From Flavobacterium psychrotolerans (GTDB lineage: Bacteria > Bacteroidota > Bacteroidia > Flavobacteriales > Flavobacteriaceae), in assembly GCF_003097635.1 (NCBI RefSeq), contig NZ_QCZI01000002.1, positions 1-64,000 of the forward strand: a stretch of 64,000 bases of DNA. Direction: 5' to 3'. Positions 18,803-25,807 of the stretch are shown piece after piece (the stretch's first letter is position 1; each line of letters begins with the position of its first letter). Made by a program: the position numbers and the translations under genes. The notes below the pieces were generated by a model. The model was given only the letters and a program-made list of their open reading frames with translations. It did no database searches and was not told the origin of the DNA.

Positions 18803-20128
18803 TTATTCTCCGTAAGAAGCGGCAATGAATTCTTGATAAGAAACTTCTTTAGTTTTAGCGTTTGCTTTTTCTTTGAAGAGTTGCAACATTTTCTCCCCAA
18901 CCACTTGATCCGAAAGTCTTTTTACTTCTTCTTGGTTTGACAAAACTCTTGCTACAATTCCTTCCACTTCTTGAGCAGTAGGATTTGTTTGTCCGAATTG
19001 CGCCATTTGTTGTCTGATAGATTTGGTGGTAAACGATTTCAAATCCTCAAAAGTGATTTGAATATTACTTTGTGCCAATGCTTTTCCTTCAATTAATTGA
19101 AAACGCAATCCTTTTTCTGATCTCTCATATTCGGCTTCTGCTTCTGCTGGAGAAAGTTTCTTTTCTCCGACAGTTTGCAACCATTTCTTAAGAAATTCCG
19201 CAGGTAAATCGAATTTCGTGTTTTCGATTAAAAAATCGGTAACGTCAGCCATCAATTTTTGATCTGCTTGTTGTGCAAACTGGTTTTCGGCATCTTCCTT
19301 GATTTTTGTTTTCAATTCGTCCAATGAAGCTACGTTTCCTGCTCCAAAAAGTCTGTCGAACAATTCTTGATTCAATTCAGCCAATTCTGTTCCGTTGATG
19401 GTTTCAATCGTAAAATCCACATCGATATCTAAACCGTGAACCTCATCATGACTTACTTTTAAAACATCCATTAGTTGGTGATCGTCTTCAAATAACCCTT
19501 TTGTGTTTATGGTAACGACATCACCCACTTTTTTGCCTATGAATTTATCGGCCGTGTTTTTATCTTTAAAAATAGACAATGACACCGTTGATTTTGTATT
19601 TATTCCTTTTTCTTCATTGGTGAAAGTTCCAGAGATATCAAAGCTCTCTTCAACTATAGTTTGAGGAATTGGTTTTCCAAATTGTTTTTGGATGCGTACC
19701 ACTTGGTCCTCAATCATTTTGTCATCGGCAGAAATTACATATTTTACAATGTCATTACTGGCTTCTAAATTCAATTCAAATTCCGGTGCTAACCCGATTT
19801 CATATTCAAAAACCAAATCGGTATCGTCCCAAGAAAAATTTTCGTTGATTTTAGGAAGCGGAGTCCCAAGAAGGTTTAATCGCTCTGATTGAATGTAACG
19901 GCCAAGTGCCAAATCAACCACTTTGTTTACTTCTTCAATTTTAATGGCTTTCCCGTATTGTTTTTCAACAAGATCTTTAGGCACCGCCCCTTTTCTAAAT
20001 CCTTTAACGGTTGCTAAAGGCATTTTTTCGTTTATTCTTTTTTGAACTTGACCTTTGTATTCCATGTTCGTAACTGTCATTACAATTACCTCAGTTACTG
20101 CGTCAATTTTTACTCTTTTAATATCCAT
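18803..20128 (-). CDS. tig: Trigger factor
   Basis: Trigger factor is the ribosome-bound chaperone that meets nascent chains. The 441-residue protein has the N-terminal ribosome-docking motif GFRKGAVP (about residues 43-50) and a degenerate FKBP-type middle domain. The helical C-terminal chaperone arms carry the QVVGEKMLQLFKEKA-like end. The middle domain lacks an obvious full set of prolyl-isomerase residues, as usual in divergent trigger factors. tig lies directly upstream of clpP-clpX, the classic arrangement that links folding with degradation. Confidence 0.93.
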   Translation of the reverse strand: MDIKRVKIDAVTEVIVMTVTNMEYKGQVQKRINEKMPLATVKGFRKGAVPKDLVEKQYGKAIKIEEVNKVVDLALGRYIQSERLNLLGTPLPKINENFSWDDTDLVFEYEIGLAPEFELNLEASNDIVKYVISADDKMIEDQVVRIQKQFGKPIPQTIVEESFDISGTFTNEEKGINTKSTVSLSIFKDKNTADKFIGKKVGDVVTINTKGLFEDDHQLMDVLKVSHDEVHGLDIDVDFTIETINGTELAELNQELFDRLFGAGNVASLDELKTKIKEDAENQFAQQADQKLMADVTDFLIENTKFDLPAEFLKKWLQTVGEKKLSPAEAEAEYERSEKGLRFQLIEGKALAQSNIQITFEDLKSFTTKSIRQQMAQFGQTNPTAQEVEGIVARVLSNQEEVKRLSDQVVGEKMLQLFKEKANAKTKEVSYQEFIAASYGE

Positions 20129-20154
20129 TTCCTTCTTTAATTTACATAATAAAA

Positions 20155-20189
20155 TTGGGTTGCAAAATTATAACATTTTTGCAACCCAA
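20155..20189 (-). terminator. Hairpin terminator upstream of tig
   Basis: TTGGGTTGCAAAA (20155-20167) and TTTTGCAACCCAA (20177-20189) form a perfect 13-bp stem. On the minus strand it is followed by TTTTATT. It probably ends the transcript of the small membrane protein. Confidence 0.7.
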
Positions 20190-20216
20190 CCAAGTTTTTA
20201 ATTTATTGTCGCTTAA

Positions 20217-20561
20217 TTATTTATCTCCACTCGTAATAAAAAACATAATTGACTGTAAAATCGACAAAATGATACTGAAAAACAGTGCCGTCCAGAATGT
20301 ATTAACATAAAACCCTCCCACAATTTTTGTGCAAAAAAGAATTAAAACAGCATTAATTACCAATAAAAACAATCCTAAAGTTACAATTGTCACCGGTAAG
20401 GTTAATATAACCAAAACAGGTTTTATAAAAAGATTAAGCAATCCTAAAACCACTGCAACGATAATCGAAGTAGTGAAGCTCTCCACCTTAACTCCAGGCA
20501 TAAAGCGAGCAATAATCATTACCAGAATGGCCGTGACTAAAATTCTGAAAAGTAATTTCAT
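20217..20561 (-). CDS. Phage-holin-like four-helix membrane protein (PF04020 type)
   Basis: The 114-residue protein is almost entirely hydrophobic and makes four membrane helices (about 4-20, 30-55, 57-82 and 88-110). The glycine/proline pattern GLLNLFIKPVLVILTLPVTIVTLGLFLLVINA (residues 40-71) is typical of the PF04020 family. These proteins are named after mycobacteriophage holins but are widespread in bacterial chromosomes without phage neighbours, as here. The function is unknown. It lies between tig and an alpha/beta hydrolase on the same strand. Confidence 0.85.
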   Translation of the reverse strand: MKLLFRILVTAILVMIIARFMPGVKVESFTTSIIVAVVLGLLNLFIKPVLVILTLPVTIVTLGLFLLVINAVLILFCTKIVGGFYVNTFWTALFFSIILSILQSIMFFITSGDK

Positions 20562-20614
20562 GATTTTTTATTTAAATTTTAATAAATATAAAACATTTTA
20601 ATCATTTTAAAAAA

Positions 20615-21382
20615 TTAATTTCCTTCTAAAAAATCAGTCGTTATTTCATAAAATGCTTTAGGGTTTTCGGCATGAAGCCAATGACCCACATTGGGAATCG
20701 TTTTAATTGTTACCTTGGGGAAATGCTGTTTGATGTTATTGAAATCTTCTTCTTTGATGTAACCAGAATTGCCACCTCTTAAAAACAAGGTTGGTTTCTC
20801 GAAAAAGGAACCTTCCGGGAGTGCCGCCCCTATTTGCTCCATTTGTTTATTAAAAACATCCAGATTGAAACGGAATGCCAGTTGTGTTGGTTCTTTCCAA
20901 TAAAGGTTTTTCATCAGGAATTGTCGCGTTCCAAAATCAGAGATATGTGTTTTTAGAATCTCATCAACTTGGTTTCGCTCTGGTTTTTTAGAAAAATCGA
21001 CTGCATTTAGTCCCGCAAGAATCTCCTGATGATGGGGGCTGTAATATTTTGGACCAATATCGGCCACAATTAATTTATCTACTTTTTCAGGATAGTTAAC
21101 CGCAAACAACATGGCCACTTTTCCGCCCATAGAATGCCCTATGATATCGATACTTTCTAAGTTATGGCCTTCACAATACTCTAAAATATCCTGCGCCATA
21201 ACATCATAATTAAATTCCTCCGCATGAAAACTCCGACCATGATTGCGCAAATCGAGCATGTGAACCTGAAAACCTCCGGCCGAATATTGTGTTCCCAGGG
21301 ATTTCCAATTGTCAGACATTCCTAAAAATCCATGAAGAATAAGAAGCGATTTGCCTTGTCCTTCTATTTTTGAGTAGAGCAT
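20615..21382 (-). CDS. Alpha/beta hydrolase (YbfF-like esterase)
   Basis: The 255-residue cytoplasmic hydrolase shows the oxyanion region LHGFLGMSDNW (about 14-24), DLRNHGRS, the nucleophile elbow GHSMGGK (Ser near residue 83) and the catalytic His in NVGHWLHAENP near 235. This pattern matches the YbfF branch of alpha/beta hydrolases. The natural substrate is not predictable. The start MLYSKIEG at 21382 is chosen over an upstream ATG at 21433. A TAnnTTTG box at 21431-21438 would overlap the longer start, and homologs typically begin at this point. Confidence 0.88.
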   Translation of the reverse strand: MLYSKIEGQGKSLLILHGFLGMSDNWKSLGTQYSAGGFQVHMLDLRNHGRSFHAEEFNYDVMAQDILEYCEGHNLESIDIIGHSMGGKVAMLFAVNYPEKVDKLIVADIGPKYYSPHHQEILAGLNAVDFSKKPERNQVDEILKTHISDFGTRQFLMKNLYWKEPTQLAFRFNLDVFNKQMEQIGAALPEGSFFEKPTLFLRGGNSGYIKEEDFNNIKQHFPKVTIKTIPNVGHWLHAENPKAFYEITTDFLEGN

Positions 21383-21470
21383 GATGATGTGGAATTTGGG
21401 AATTAAATTATTGCCCCCAAACTTCATCTGCAAATTTAAAAAATTTATGAAATTGTTCTTTATACTAAAT

Positions 21471-22370
21471 CTATTTTACTGTATCTTTAACATAAACTAT
21501 CTTTTCAAAATAAACTTTTCTTTCCCCTCCAGTGATGCTATCGTTTTTGGTGGGTTTACGATTAAAATATTCAAGCATATAGCCCCTTAGTGTTTTTTTT
21601 CCAGGAGTATCAAACCATCTCCCAAAGGCAACAACATAATTAGGATTTGCTTTTGGAAAATTTACTTTATTTACTTTATCCATATTCAAATTATTAAACG
21701 TATCTAATTTTACAACTCTATCATTTGAAAAGTTTTTATTAAAATTATTTGTTTCTTTTCCCAACAACATCATAATCTGAGAATTATACTCTCTTAATAA
21801 TGGGCTATTACAAATTACAGCAACTGCAAAAGGTTTATCAATACTAATCGTATCTTTTGAATAAAACTTAAAACGAATCATACTTGAGTTTCTTGATACA
21901 AGAGTGTCATTCTCAAATTCTTTTTGATTATAATGATTAAATTTCTTTGCACACCACAATGTATCTCCTTGTTTATTAAAATACCATTGTCTATTAAGGA
22001 TATAATCATCTCCGACAATAAAATATTCCCTCGTTTCACTTAAAAACCCTTCGCGCGTATAACATTTCCAATTTCCAAATTTTCTCTTTTTGAAATCTTG
22101 GAGACCAACTTTATATGTCTTCTTATTATTATAATAATAGATTATACTATCATAGTTATTTTTTCTATATATCTTCTTAAATGGCATTTTATCAGAAGTA
22201 TCATAAAAGGTGAAAAATTCTTTTACTTTACTATTTTGATTAAATTTTATTAGATATTTTAAATTTGTAGAAGCATAATATTTTTCTTCTACTTTATAAT
22301 TATGCTGGTTTTGGCATGAACAAAATATTATATATAATATAATTACAATAAGATTTAATTTTACTTTCAT
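21471..22370 (-). CDS. Hypothetical lipoprotein with MORN/YwqK-like segments
   Basis: The 299-residue protein has a lipoprotein signal peptide ending in CSC|Q (Cys19 or Cys21 region), so it is probably anchored in the envelope. The middle part has MORN/YwqK-type strands such as GNWKCYTREGFLSETREYF (about 98-116). The rest is Asn/Lys-rich and very AT-rich compared with its neighbours. No family is assigned. A protein tip on the same strand stops 5 bases before its ATG, which is the spacing seen between a toxin and its immunity gene. A role as an envelope immunity lipoprotein is therefore possible but unproven. Confidence 0.6.
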   Translation of the reverse strand: MKVKLNLIVIILYIIFCSCQNQHNYKVEEKYYASTNLKYLIKFNQNSKVKEFFTFYDTSDKMPFKKIYRKNNYDSIIYYYNNKKTYKVGLQDFKKRKFGNWKCYTREGFLSETREYFIVGDDYILNRQWYFNKQGDTLWCAKKFNHYNQKEFENDTLVSRNSSMIRFKFYSKDTISIDKPFAVAVICNSPLLREYNSQIMMLLGKETNNFNKNFSNDRVVKLDTFNNLNMDKVNKVNFPKANPNYVVAFGRWFDTPGKKTLRGYMLEYFNRKPTKNDSITGGERKVYFEKIVYVKDTVK

Positions 22371-22375
22371 AACAC

Positions 22376-22450
22376 TTATTTTTTAGGTCTTATTATCGTA
22401 ATAGTTCTTCCAGGAGTGATTGATTCTATACTGCATCCCCGATCCCCGAT
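22376..22450 (-). pseudogene. C-terminal tip of a lost protein, perhaps a toxin
   Basis: An open frame on the minus strand ends SIESITPGRTITIIRPKK and stops at 22376-22378, five bases before the lipoprotein ATG. Upstream it runs straight into the palindromic repeat at 22445. The residues look like a genuine beta-rich C-terminus. The body of the gene is missing. It may be a toxin tip left by recombination or by repeat insertion; the short length leaves room for chance. Confidence 0.4.
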
Positions 22451-22619
22451 AGCGCGGATTTACAATCCGTGCCTACAATCAAATTCAAAACAAATCTAAC
22501 AAAATAACGCCTAAATCATTTTCTAAAACCTGCGCCCGATAGCGCGGATTTGCAATCCGTGCCCACAATCAAATTCAAAACAAATCTAACAAAATAACGG
22601 CTAAATCATTTTCTAAATC
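22445..22619. repeat. Two tandem 90-bp units, each led by a REP-like hairpin
   Basis: Two copies (from 22445 and 22535) match over about 85 bases with four differences. Each begins with GCGCGGATT, a 3-base loop (TAC or TGC) and AATCCGTGC, a 9-bp hairpin with one G-T pair. An AT-rich tail shared by both follows. The hairpin resembles REP-type palindromes that I recall as frequent in Bacteroidetes spacers. Confidence 0.85.
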
Positions 22620-22644
22620 CGCATAATTTCTTTTTTAAACAACA

Positions 22645-22672
22645 AAACTACAACTTTTTATGGTTGTAGTTT
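22645..22672. repeat. Isolated 10-bp hairpin
   Basis: AAACTACAAC and GTTGTAGTTT pair around an 8-base loop. The T-rich right side could act as a weak terminator on the plus strand. Confidence 0.5.
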
Positions 22673-22689
22673 GTTTGCTTTACTTTTTG

Positions 22690-22715
22690 GGCACGGATTG
22701 TAAATCCGCGCTATC
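22690..22715 (-). repeat. Inverted copy of the REP-like hairpin
   Basis: GGCACGGATTGTAAATCCGC (first 20 bases) is the reverse complement of the hairpin head at 22449-22474. It makes an inverted pair with the tandem units. A decayed fragment (ATCCGTGCCATCGGGG) follows at about 22739-22754. Confidence 0.85.
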
Positions 22716-22799
22716 GTTCACGAGAATATTTTGTCATATCCGTGCCATCGGGGGACTATCATAGGTGAGTATATCCGATCGATCGGGGTTTTCTTTTTT

Positions 22800-22916
22800 C
22801 TATTCTAAAACTTCGGACCAACCTCTATTATTCAACAACACCATAACATCTTCATTTTCAAAATAATTCCTTAAATGGAACCCTTTTTTATAAAAGAATC
22901 GTGAGAGGAGCAGTAC
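22800..22916 (-). pseudogene. Orphan C-terminal coding fragment
   Basis: A 38-codon open frame (after a stop at 22917-22919) contains FHLRNYFENEDVMVL and ends LNNRGWSEVLE with a TAG at 22800-22802. Its composition looks like real protein, but there is no start codon context and the upstream side runs into the palindromic element at 22939. I read it as the end of a gene cut by the repeat. No family is recognised. Confidence 0.35.
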
Positions 22917-22938
22917 TTATACTGATATACTAAAGCCC

Positions 22939-23191
22939 CAGCTCCGCAAAGTGTTCTATTGTACCGCAACGCTCCGCAAATGTCTCCCGACTTTGCGGAA
23001 ATATCTTTAAAAAATTAATCCTAGCTGTTATATTTTAGAATCGAATTTGGATTTAAAACATTTACAAAAAATTGGTAAACCAACTCAAACTATTACATAA
23101 CGAATTTTTCGAAGATACAATTTTTATAGAAAAATTCCGCAAAGTCAGGAGACATTTGCGGAGCTTTTCATAGGAACTCTTTGCGGAGCTG
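22939..23191. mobile_element. Nested-palindrome MITE/BIME-like element, copy 1
   Basis: The element is bounded by CAGCTCCGCAAAG (22939-22951) and its reverse complement CTTTGCGGAGCTG (23179-23191). Inside are 30-bp inverted ends, 22971-23000 and 23135-23164, which differ at one base. Each end is itself a hairpin, TCCGCAAA-N11-TTTGCGGA. The AT-rich centre of about 134 bases has no gene. The structure combines features of a MITE (terminal inverted repeats, no transposase) with those of a BIME (paired REP hairpins). It would need an enzyme supplied in trans. Confidence 0.75.
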
Positions 23192-23213
23192 TAGCCTTGG
23201 GAATATATTACAT

Positions 23214-23519
23214 TTACTTATCCAAAAAATTTAAAGATTTTAATTTTTCTTTTGTTTCAACTATTTTTTTCTTCAATTCTTCTACTGTTGTAAAACCAGA
23301 CCATAATTTATGATCCTCTTCATAAGGAGAAAATTTTTCAGATATATTACTTAATTCAAAAAAAATAGAATATTCTATTTCCTTAAAATCGTTATAATCT
23401 AATTCATTGACAAAAGTGTTATGAAATTCATCAGAAAAAGTAGATTCATTAATTTTAGTTAATAAATATTCATCTAAAAGCCAATACAATCTTCTTTTGT
23501 CATTTATATTGTAACACAT
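23214..23519 (-). CDS. Probable colicin-type immunity protein
   Basis: The 101-residue acidic, helical protein contains LYWLLDEYLLTKINESTF (about 11-28), ending in ISEKFSPYEEDHKLW and a helix EELKKKIVETKEKLK. From memory this pattern, especially RFSPYEED followed by EELKKK, fits the colicin self-immunity family (PF09204). Such proteins bind and block a cognate nuclease toxin in the cytoplasm. A protein tip stops 6 bases before its ATG, matching toxin-immunity order. The gene sits between two copies of the nested-palindrome element. Confidence 0.55.
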   Translation of the reverse strand: MCYNINDKRRLYWLLDEYLLTKINESTFSDEFHNTFVNELDYNDFKEIEYSIFFELSNISEKFSPYEEDHKLWSGFTTVEELKKKIVETKEKLKSLNFLDK

Positions 23520-23525
23520 AATTTA

Positions 23526-23652
23526 TTAAGGTTTAATTGGACTATATTGAAAATGCCAAATTGAGTTACTCGCTTCATGATAGAGAACTTCAAGTTCGTA
23601 TGTTTTACCATTTTTTATCATTTCTACCCCGATCTCCGAAGTGTGTATCGGC
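23526..23652 (-). pseudogene. C-terminal tip of a truncated toxin-like protein
   Basis: The minus-strand frame includes EIGVEMIKNGKTYELEV and ends HFQYSPIKP, with the stop at 23526-23528. About 38 credible residues remain before the frame enters the palindromic fragment at 23653. The tip is followed 6 bases later by the immunity-like gene. I read it as the end of a toxin module whose N-terminal part is gone. The toxin family is not recognised. Confidence 0.5.
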
Positions 23653-23896
23653 GCTCCGCAAATGTCCCCCAGCTCCGCAAAGTGTTCTATTGTACCGCAA
23701 CGCTCCGCAAATGTCTCCTGACTTTGCGGAACTATCTTTAGAAAATTAATCCTAGCTGTTATATTTTAGAATCGAATTTGGATTTAAAACATTTACAAAA
23801 AATTGGTAAACCAACTCAAACTATTACATAACGAATTTTTTCGAAGATACAATTTTTATAGAAAAATTCCGCAAAGTCAGGAGACATTTGCGAAGC
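23653..23896. mobile_element. Nested-palindrome MITE/BIME-like element, copy 2, right end lost
   Basis: Bases 23667-23896 repeat 22936-23164 almost exactly (one inserted T and a few substitutions, including CCCG to CCTG). The left outer arm CAGCTCCGCAAAG is at 23670-23682, while the right outer arm found in copy 1 is missing. A further arm fragment GCTCCGCAAATGTC lies at 23653-23666, so pieces have been stacked. The copy lies on the far side of the immunity-like gene in direct orientation. Confidence 0.75.
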
Positions 23897-23981
23897 AGCC
23901 CTGTTTTAATCGAATACTTCAGAGAAAAGAGAGTTTTAAATATTAATTATGACTTTTGCGTGAAGGATGGAAGTGAAAATC

Positions 23982-24005
23982 CTGTCTCGTTTTTTAACGG
24001 GACAG
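23982..24005. repeat. Hairpin inside a spacer repeat
   Basis: CTGTCTCG and CGGGACAG pair with one mismatch around an 8-base T/A loop. The flanks, read on the minus strand (GGGTCAGGCTGTACG before, CCATCCTTCACGCA after), resemble a structured spacer repeat I recall from other Flavobacterium genomes. This was not verified. Confidence 0.45.
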
Positions 24006-24056
24006 ATTGCAACGTACAGCCTGACCCTTGTGGTCACGCCCCAATTTTTTTACTTT

Positions 24057-24270
24057 AACCCGTTGGGTGTAATTCAAAATTGTTTAATTTTTAGCCACAT
24101 AGAGACATAGATTTTATGAATTTTGAAAGGCGTTTCACTTTATTTGAGAAAAACATAGCCATGTGAACCCAAATATTGGGCTATCCAACTCTTTTTTTCT
24201 ATGTTTCTATGTGGTTCAATTTTTTATTTATTCTATAATTTAAATTTTCATCAATTACACCCAACGGGTT
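24057..24270. mobile_element. 214-bp MITE-like element with 18-bp inverted ends
   Basis: AACCCGTTGGGTGTAATT (24057-24074) is exactly inverted at 24253-24270. A second inverted pair lies inside: CCACATAGAGACATAG (24095-24110) and CTATGTTTCTATGTGG (24199-24214), one mismatch. There is no coding capacity. The right end overlaps the pdxJ stop codon (24269-24271), so the element fixes the end of that gene. Confidence 0.7.
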
Positions 24271-24982
24271 ACTTTAATTTCTGCAAATACATATTCACTA
24301 CATTTTCCAATCCAAGATAAATGGCCTCAGAAATCAAAGCGTGCCCAATGGAAACTTCCAGTAAATTAGGGATGTTTTGTTTAAAAAACTGGATATTGTC
24401 TAAACTTAAATCGTGTCCGGCATTGATTCCCAATCCCAATTCATTCGCCAAATTTGCCGAAACTATGTAGGGTTGAATCCCGTTTTTGTTGCCTAAACCG
24501 TAATCATGAGCAAAAGCCTCGGTGTACAGTTCTATCCGATCAGTTCCAGTGGCTTTCGCTCCTTCTATCATTTCCAGAACGGGATCAACAAAAATGGAAG
24601 TTCTTATGTTGTTGCGCTGAAATTCCTGAACGATTTCTGTTAGAAAAGAGTGGTGTTTTATGGTGTCCCAACCCGCATTTGACGTGATGGCATCAATAGC
24701 ATCCGGAACCAAGGTAACTTGCGTTGGCTTTATTTCTAGAACGAGATCAATAAAACTTTTTTCTGGATTTCCTTCGATATTGTATTCCGTGTAAACAATA
24801 GTTTTTAAGTCGCGTGCGTCCTGATACCGAATGTGACGCTCGTCCGGTCTTGGATGAATCGTGATACCTTGTCCTCCAAAACGCTGAATATCCCGAGCAA
24901 CTTGCAATAAATCTGGGACATTTCCTCCACGAGCATTTCTTAAAGTGGCTATTTTGTTAATATTTACACTTAACTTTGTCAT
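24269..24982 (-). CDS. pdxJ: Pyridoxine 5'-phosphate synthase PdxJ
   Basis: PdxJ condenses 3-amino-1-hydroxyacetone phosphate with deoxyxylulose phosphate to pyridoxine phosphate, in vitamin B6 synthesis. The 237-residue TIM barrel shows LSVNINKIATLRNARGGN at the start, then GITIHPRPDERHI (about 39-51), TLVPD, SIFVDP, ELYTE, GINAGHDLSL and the phosphate-binding SIGHALI near residue 214. The start is taken at 24982 (MTKLSVNI). The longer frame from 25021 would overlap an exact -7 box at 25011-25018. The stop codon is shared with the inverted repeat downstream. Confidence 0.96.
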   Translation of the reverse strand: MTKLSVNINKIATLRNARGGNVPDLLQVARDIQRFGGQGITIHPRPDERHIRYQDARDLKTIVYTEYNIEGNPEKSFIDLVLEIKPTQVTLVPDAIDAITSNAGWDTIKHHSFLTEIVQEFQRNNIRTSIFVDPVLEMIEGAKATGTDRIELYTEAFAHDYGLGNKNGIQPYIVSANLANELGLGINAGHDLSLDNIQFFKQNIPNLLEVSIGHALISEAIYLGLENVVNMYLQKLK

Positions 24983-25084
24983 TGTAAAATGATTTTTGAA
25001 ATTGATTGTGCAAAAATACAAAGTTAAACTAGGTGATATTGCATATTATTGATTAATTTGCATGAACTATTTAATTCCGTAATT

Positions 25085-25744
25085 ATGACAGAAATTAAAG
25101 ACTATATCTCCAACGATTACAAGGCGATAACAAGCAACGAAACCATTGCTGAAGTTAATGACTATTTTCATGAGTTGCCGTTTTCTCACTTTCCGGTGCT
25201 GGAAGAAGGGGTTTATATGGGCTGTATTACCTTAGACGATGTTGAAACCTTTGATGCGGACAAGAAAGTGAGTGATTACAGGTACACTTTAGAAGGTTTT
25301 TATGCCCGAAACTCAATGATTTGGCTGGATGTTTTAGAAGTTTTTGCTAAAAACCATACCGATATTGTTCCTGTTTTAGACGAAAGCAACCAATATCTGG
25401 GCTATTATGAATTAGTGGACATGGTTAAATTTTTTCATGAAACTCCATTTCTGAAAGAATCTGGAGGCATCATTGTCGTAAAAAAACCCATCTTGGATTA
25501 TTCGATGAGTGAAATTACCCAAATTGTGGAAAGCAATAACGGCAAAATCTTAGGCTTATTCATTTCAGAATCTGATGTACAAAGTGTGCAAATCACTATT
25601 AAAATTAGCTTGGGCGCGATGAATACCATCATTCAAACGTTTAGACGATACAATTATGAGATCATTTCTGAACATCAGGAAGACAATTATATTAATACCC
25701 TGAAAGACCGTTCGGATTATTTGGACAAATACCTTAATATTTAA
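25085..25744 (+). CDS. CBS-domain protein
   Basis: The 219-residue cytoplasmic protein has a pair of CBS motifs (about 1-60 and 65-125): AITSNETIAEVNDYF...FPVLEEGVYMGCITLDD and IVPVLDESNQYLGYYEL. A ligand-binding or ACT-like tail follows (IVVKKPILDYSMSEITQIVE). CBS pairs usually sense adenosyl compounds. It precedes nadK by about 60 bases on the same strand, suggesting a link to nucleotide or NAD balance; this is inferred. The ATG at 25085 is preferred to an in-frame TTG at 25049. Confidence 0.85.
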   Translation: MTEIKDYISNDYKAITSNETIAEVNDYFHELPFSHFPVLEEGVYMGCITLDDVETFDADKKVSDYRYTLEGFYARNSMIWLDVLEVFAKNHTDIVPVLDESNQYLGYYELVDMVKFFHETPFLKESGGIIVVKKPILDYSMSEITQIVESNNGKILGLFISESDVQSVQITIKISLGAMNTIIQTFRRYNYEIISEHQEDNYINTLKDRSDYLDKYLNI

Positions 25745-25807
25745 ATAGTATTTGGGTTATTTGTAATGCGATTAGACAAACAACCCAATCAACGAATTGA
25801 TAACCAT

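Noticed and set aside
20217..20561. Prophage holin
   Set aside because: The family name suggests phage, but no lysin, structural or integrase genes are near, and this family is common in bacterial chromosomes.
23897..24058. Plus-strand open frame of about 52 codons between repeat copy 2 and the 214-bp element
   Set aside because: It has no start codon, runs through a hairpin and repeat-like flanks, and is better explained as noncoding repeat sequence, although its residues look partly protein-like.
22371..24271. CRISPR array
   Set aside because: The repeats are few, palindromic, of unequal spacing and not separated by unique spacers of constant length. No cas genes are present.
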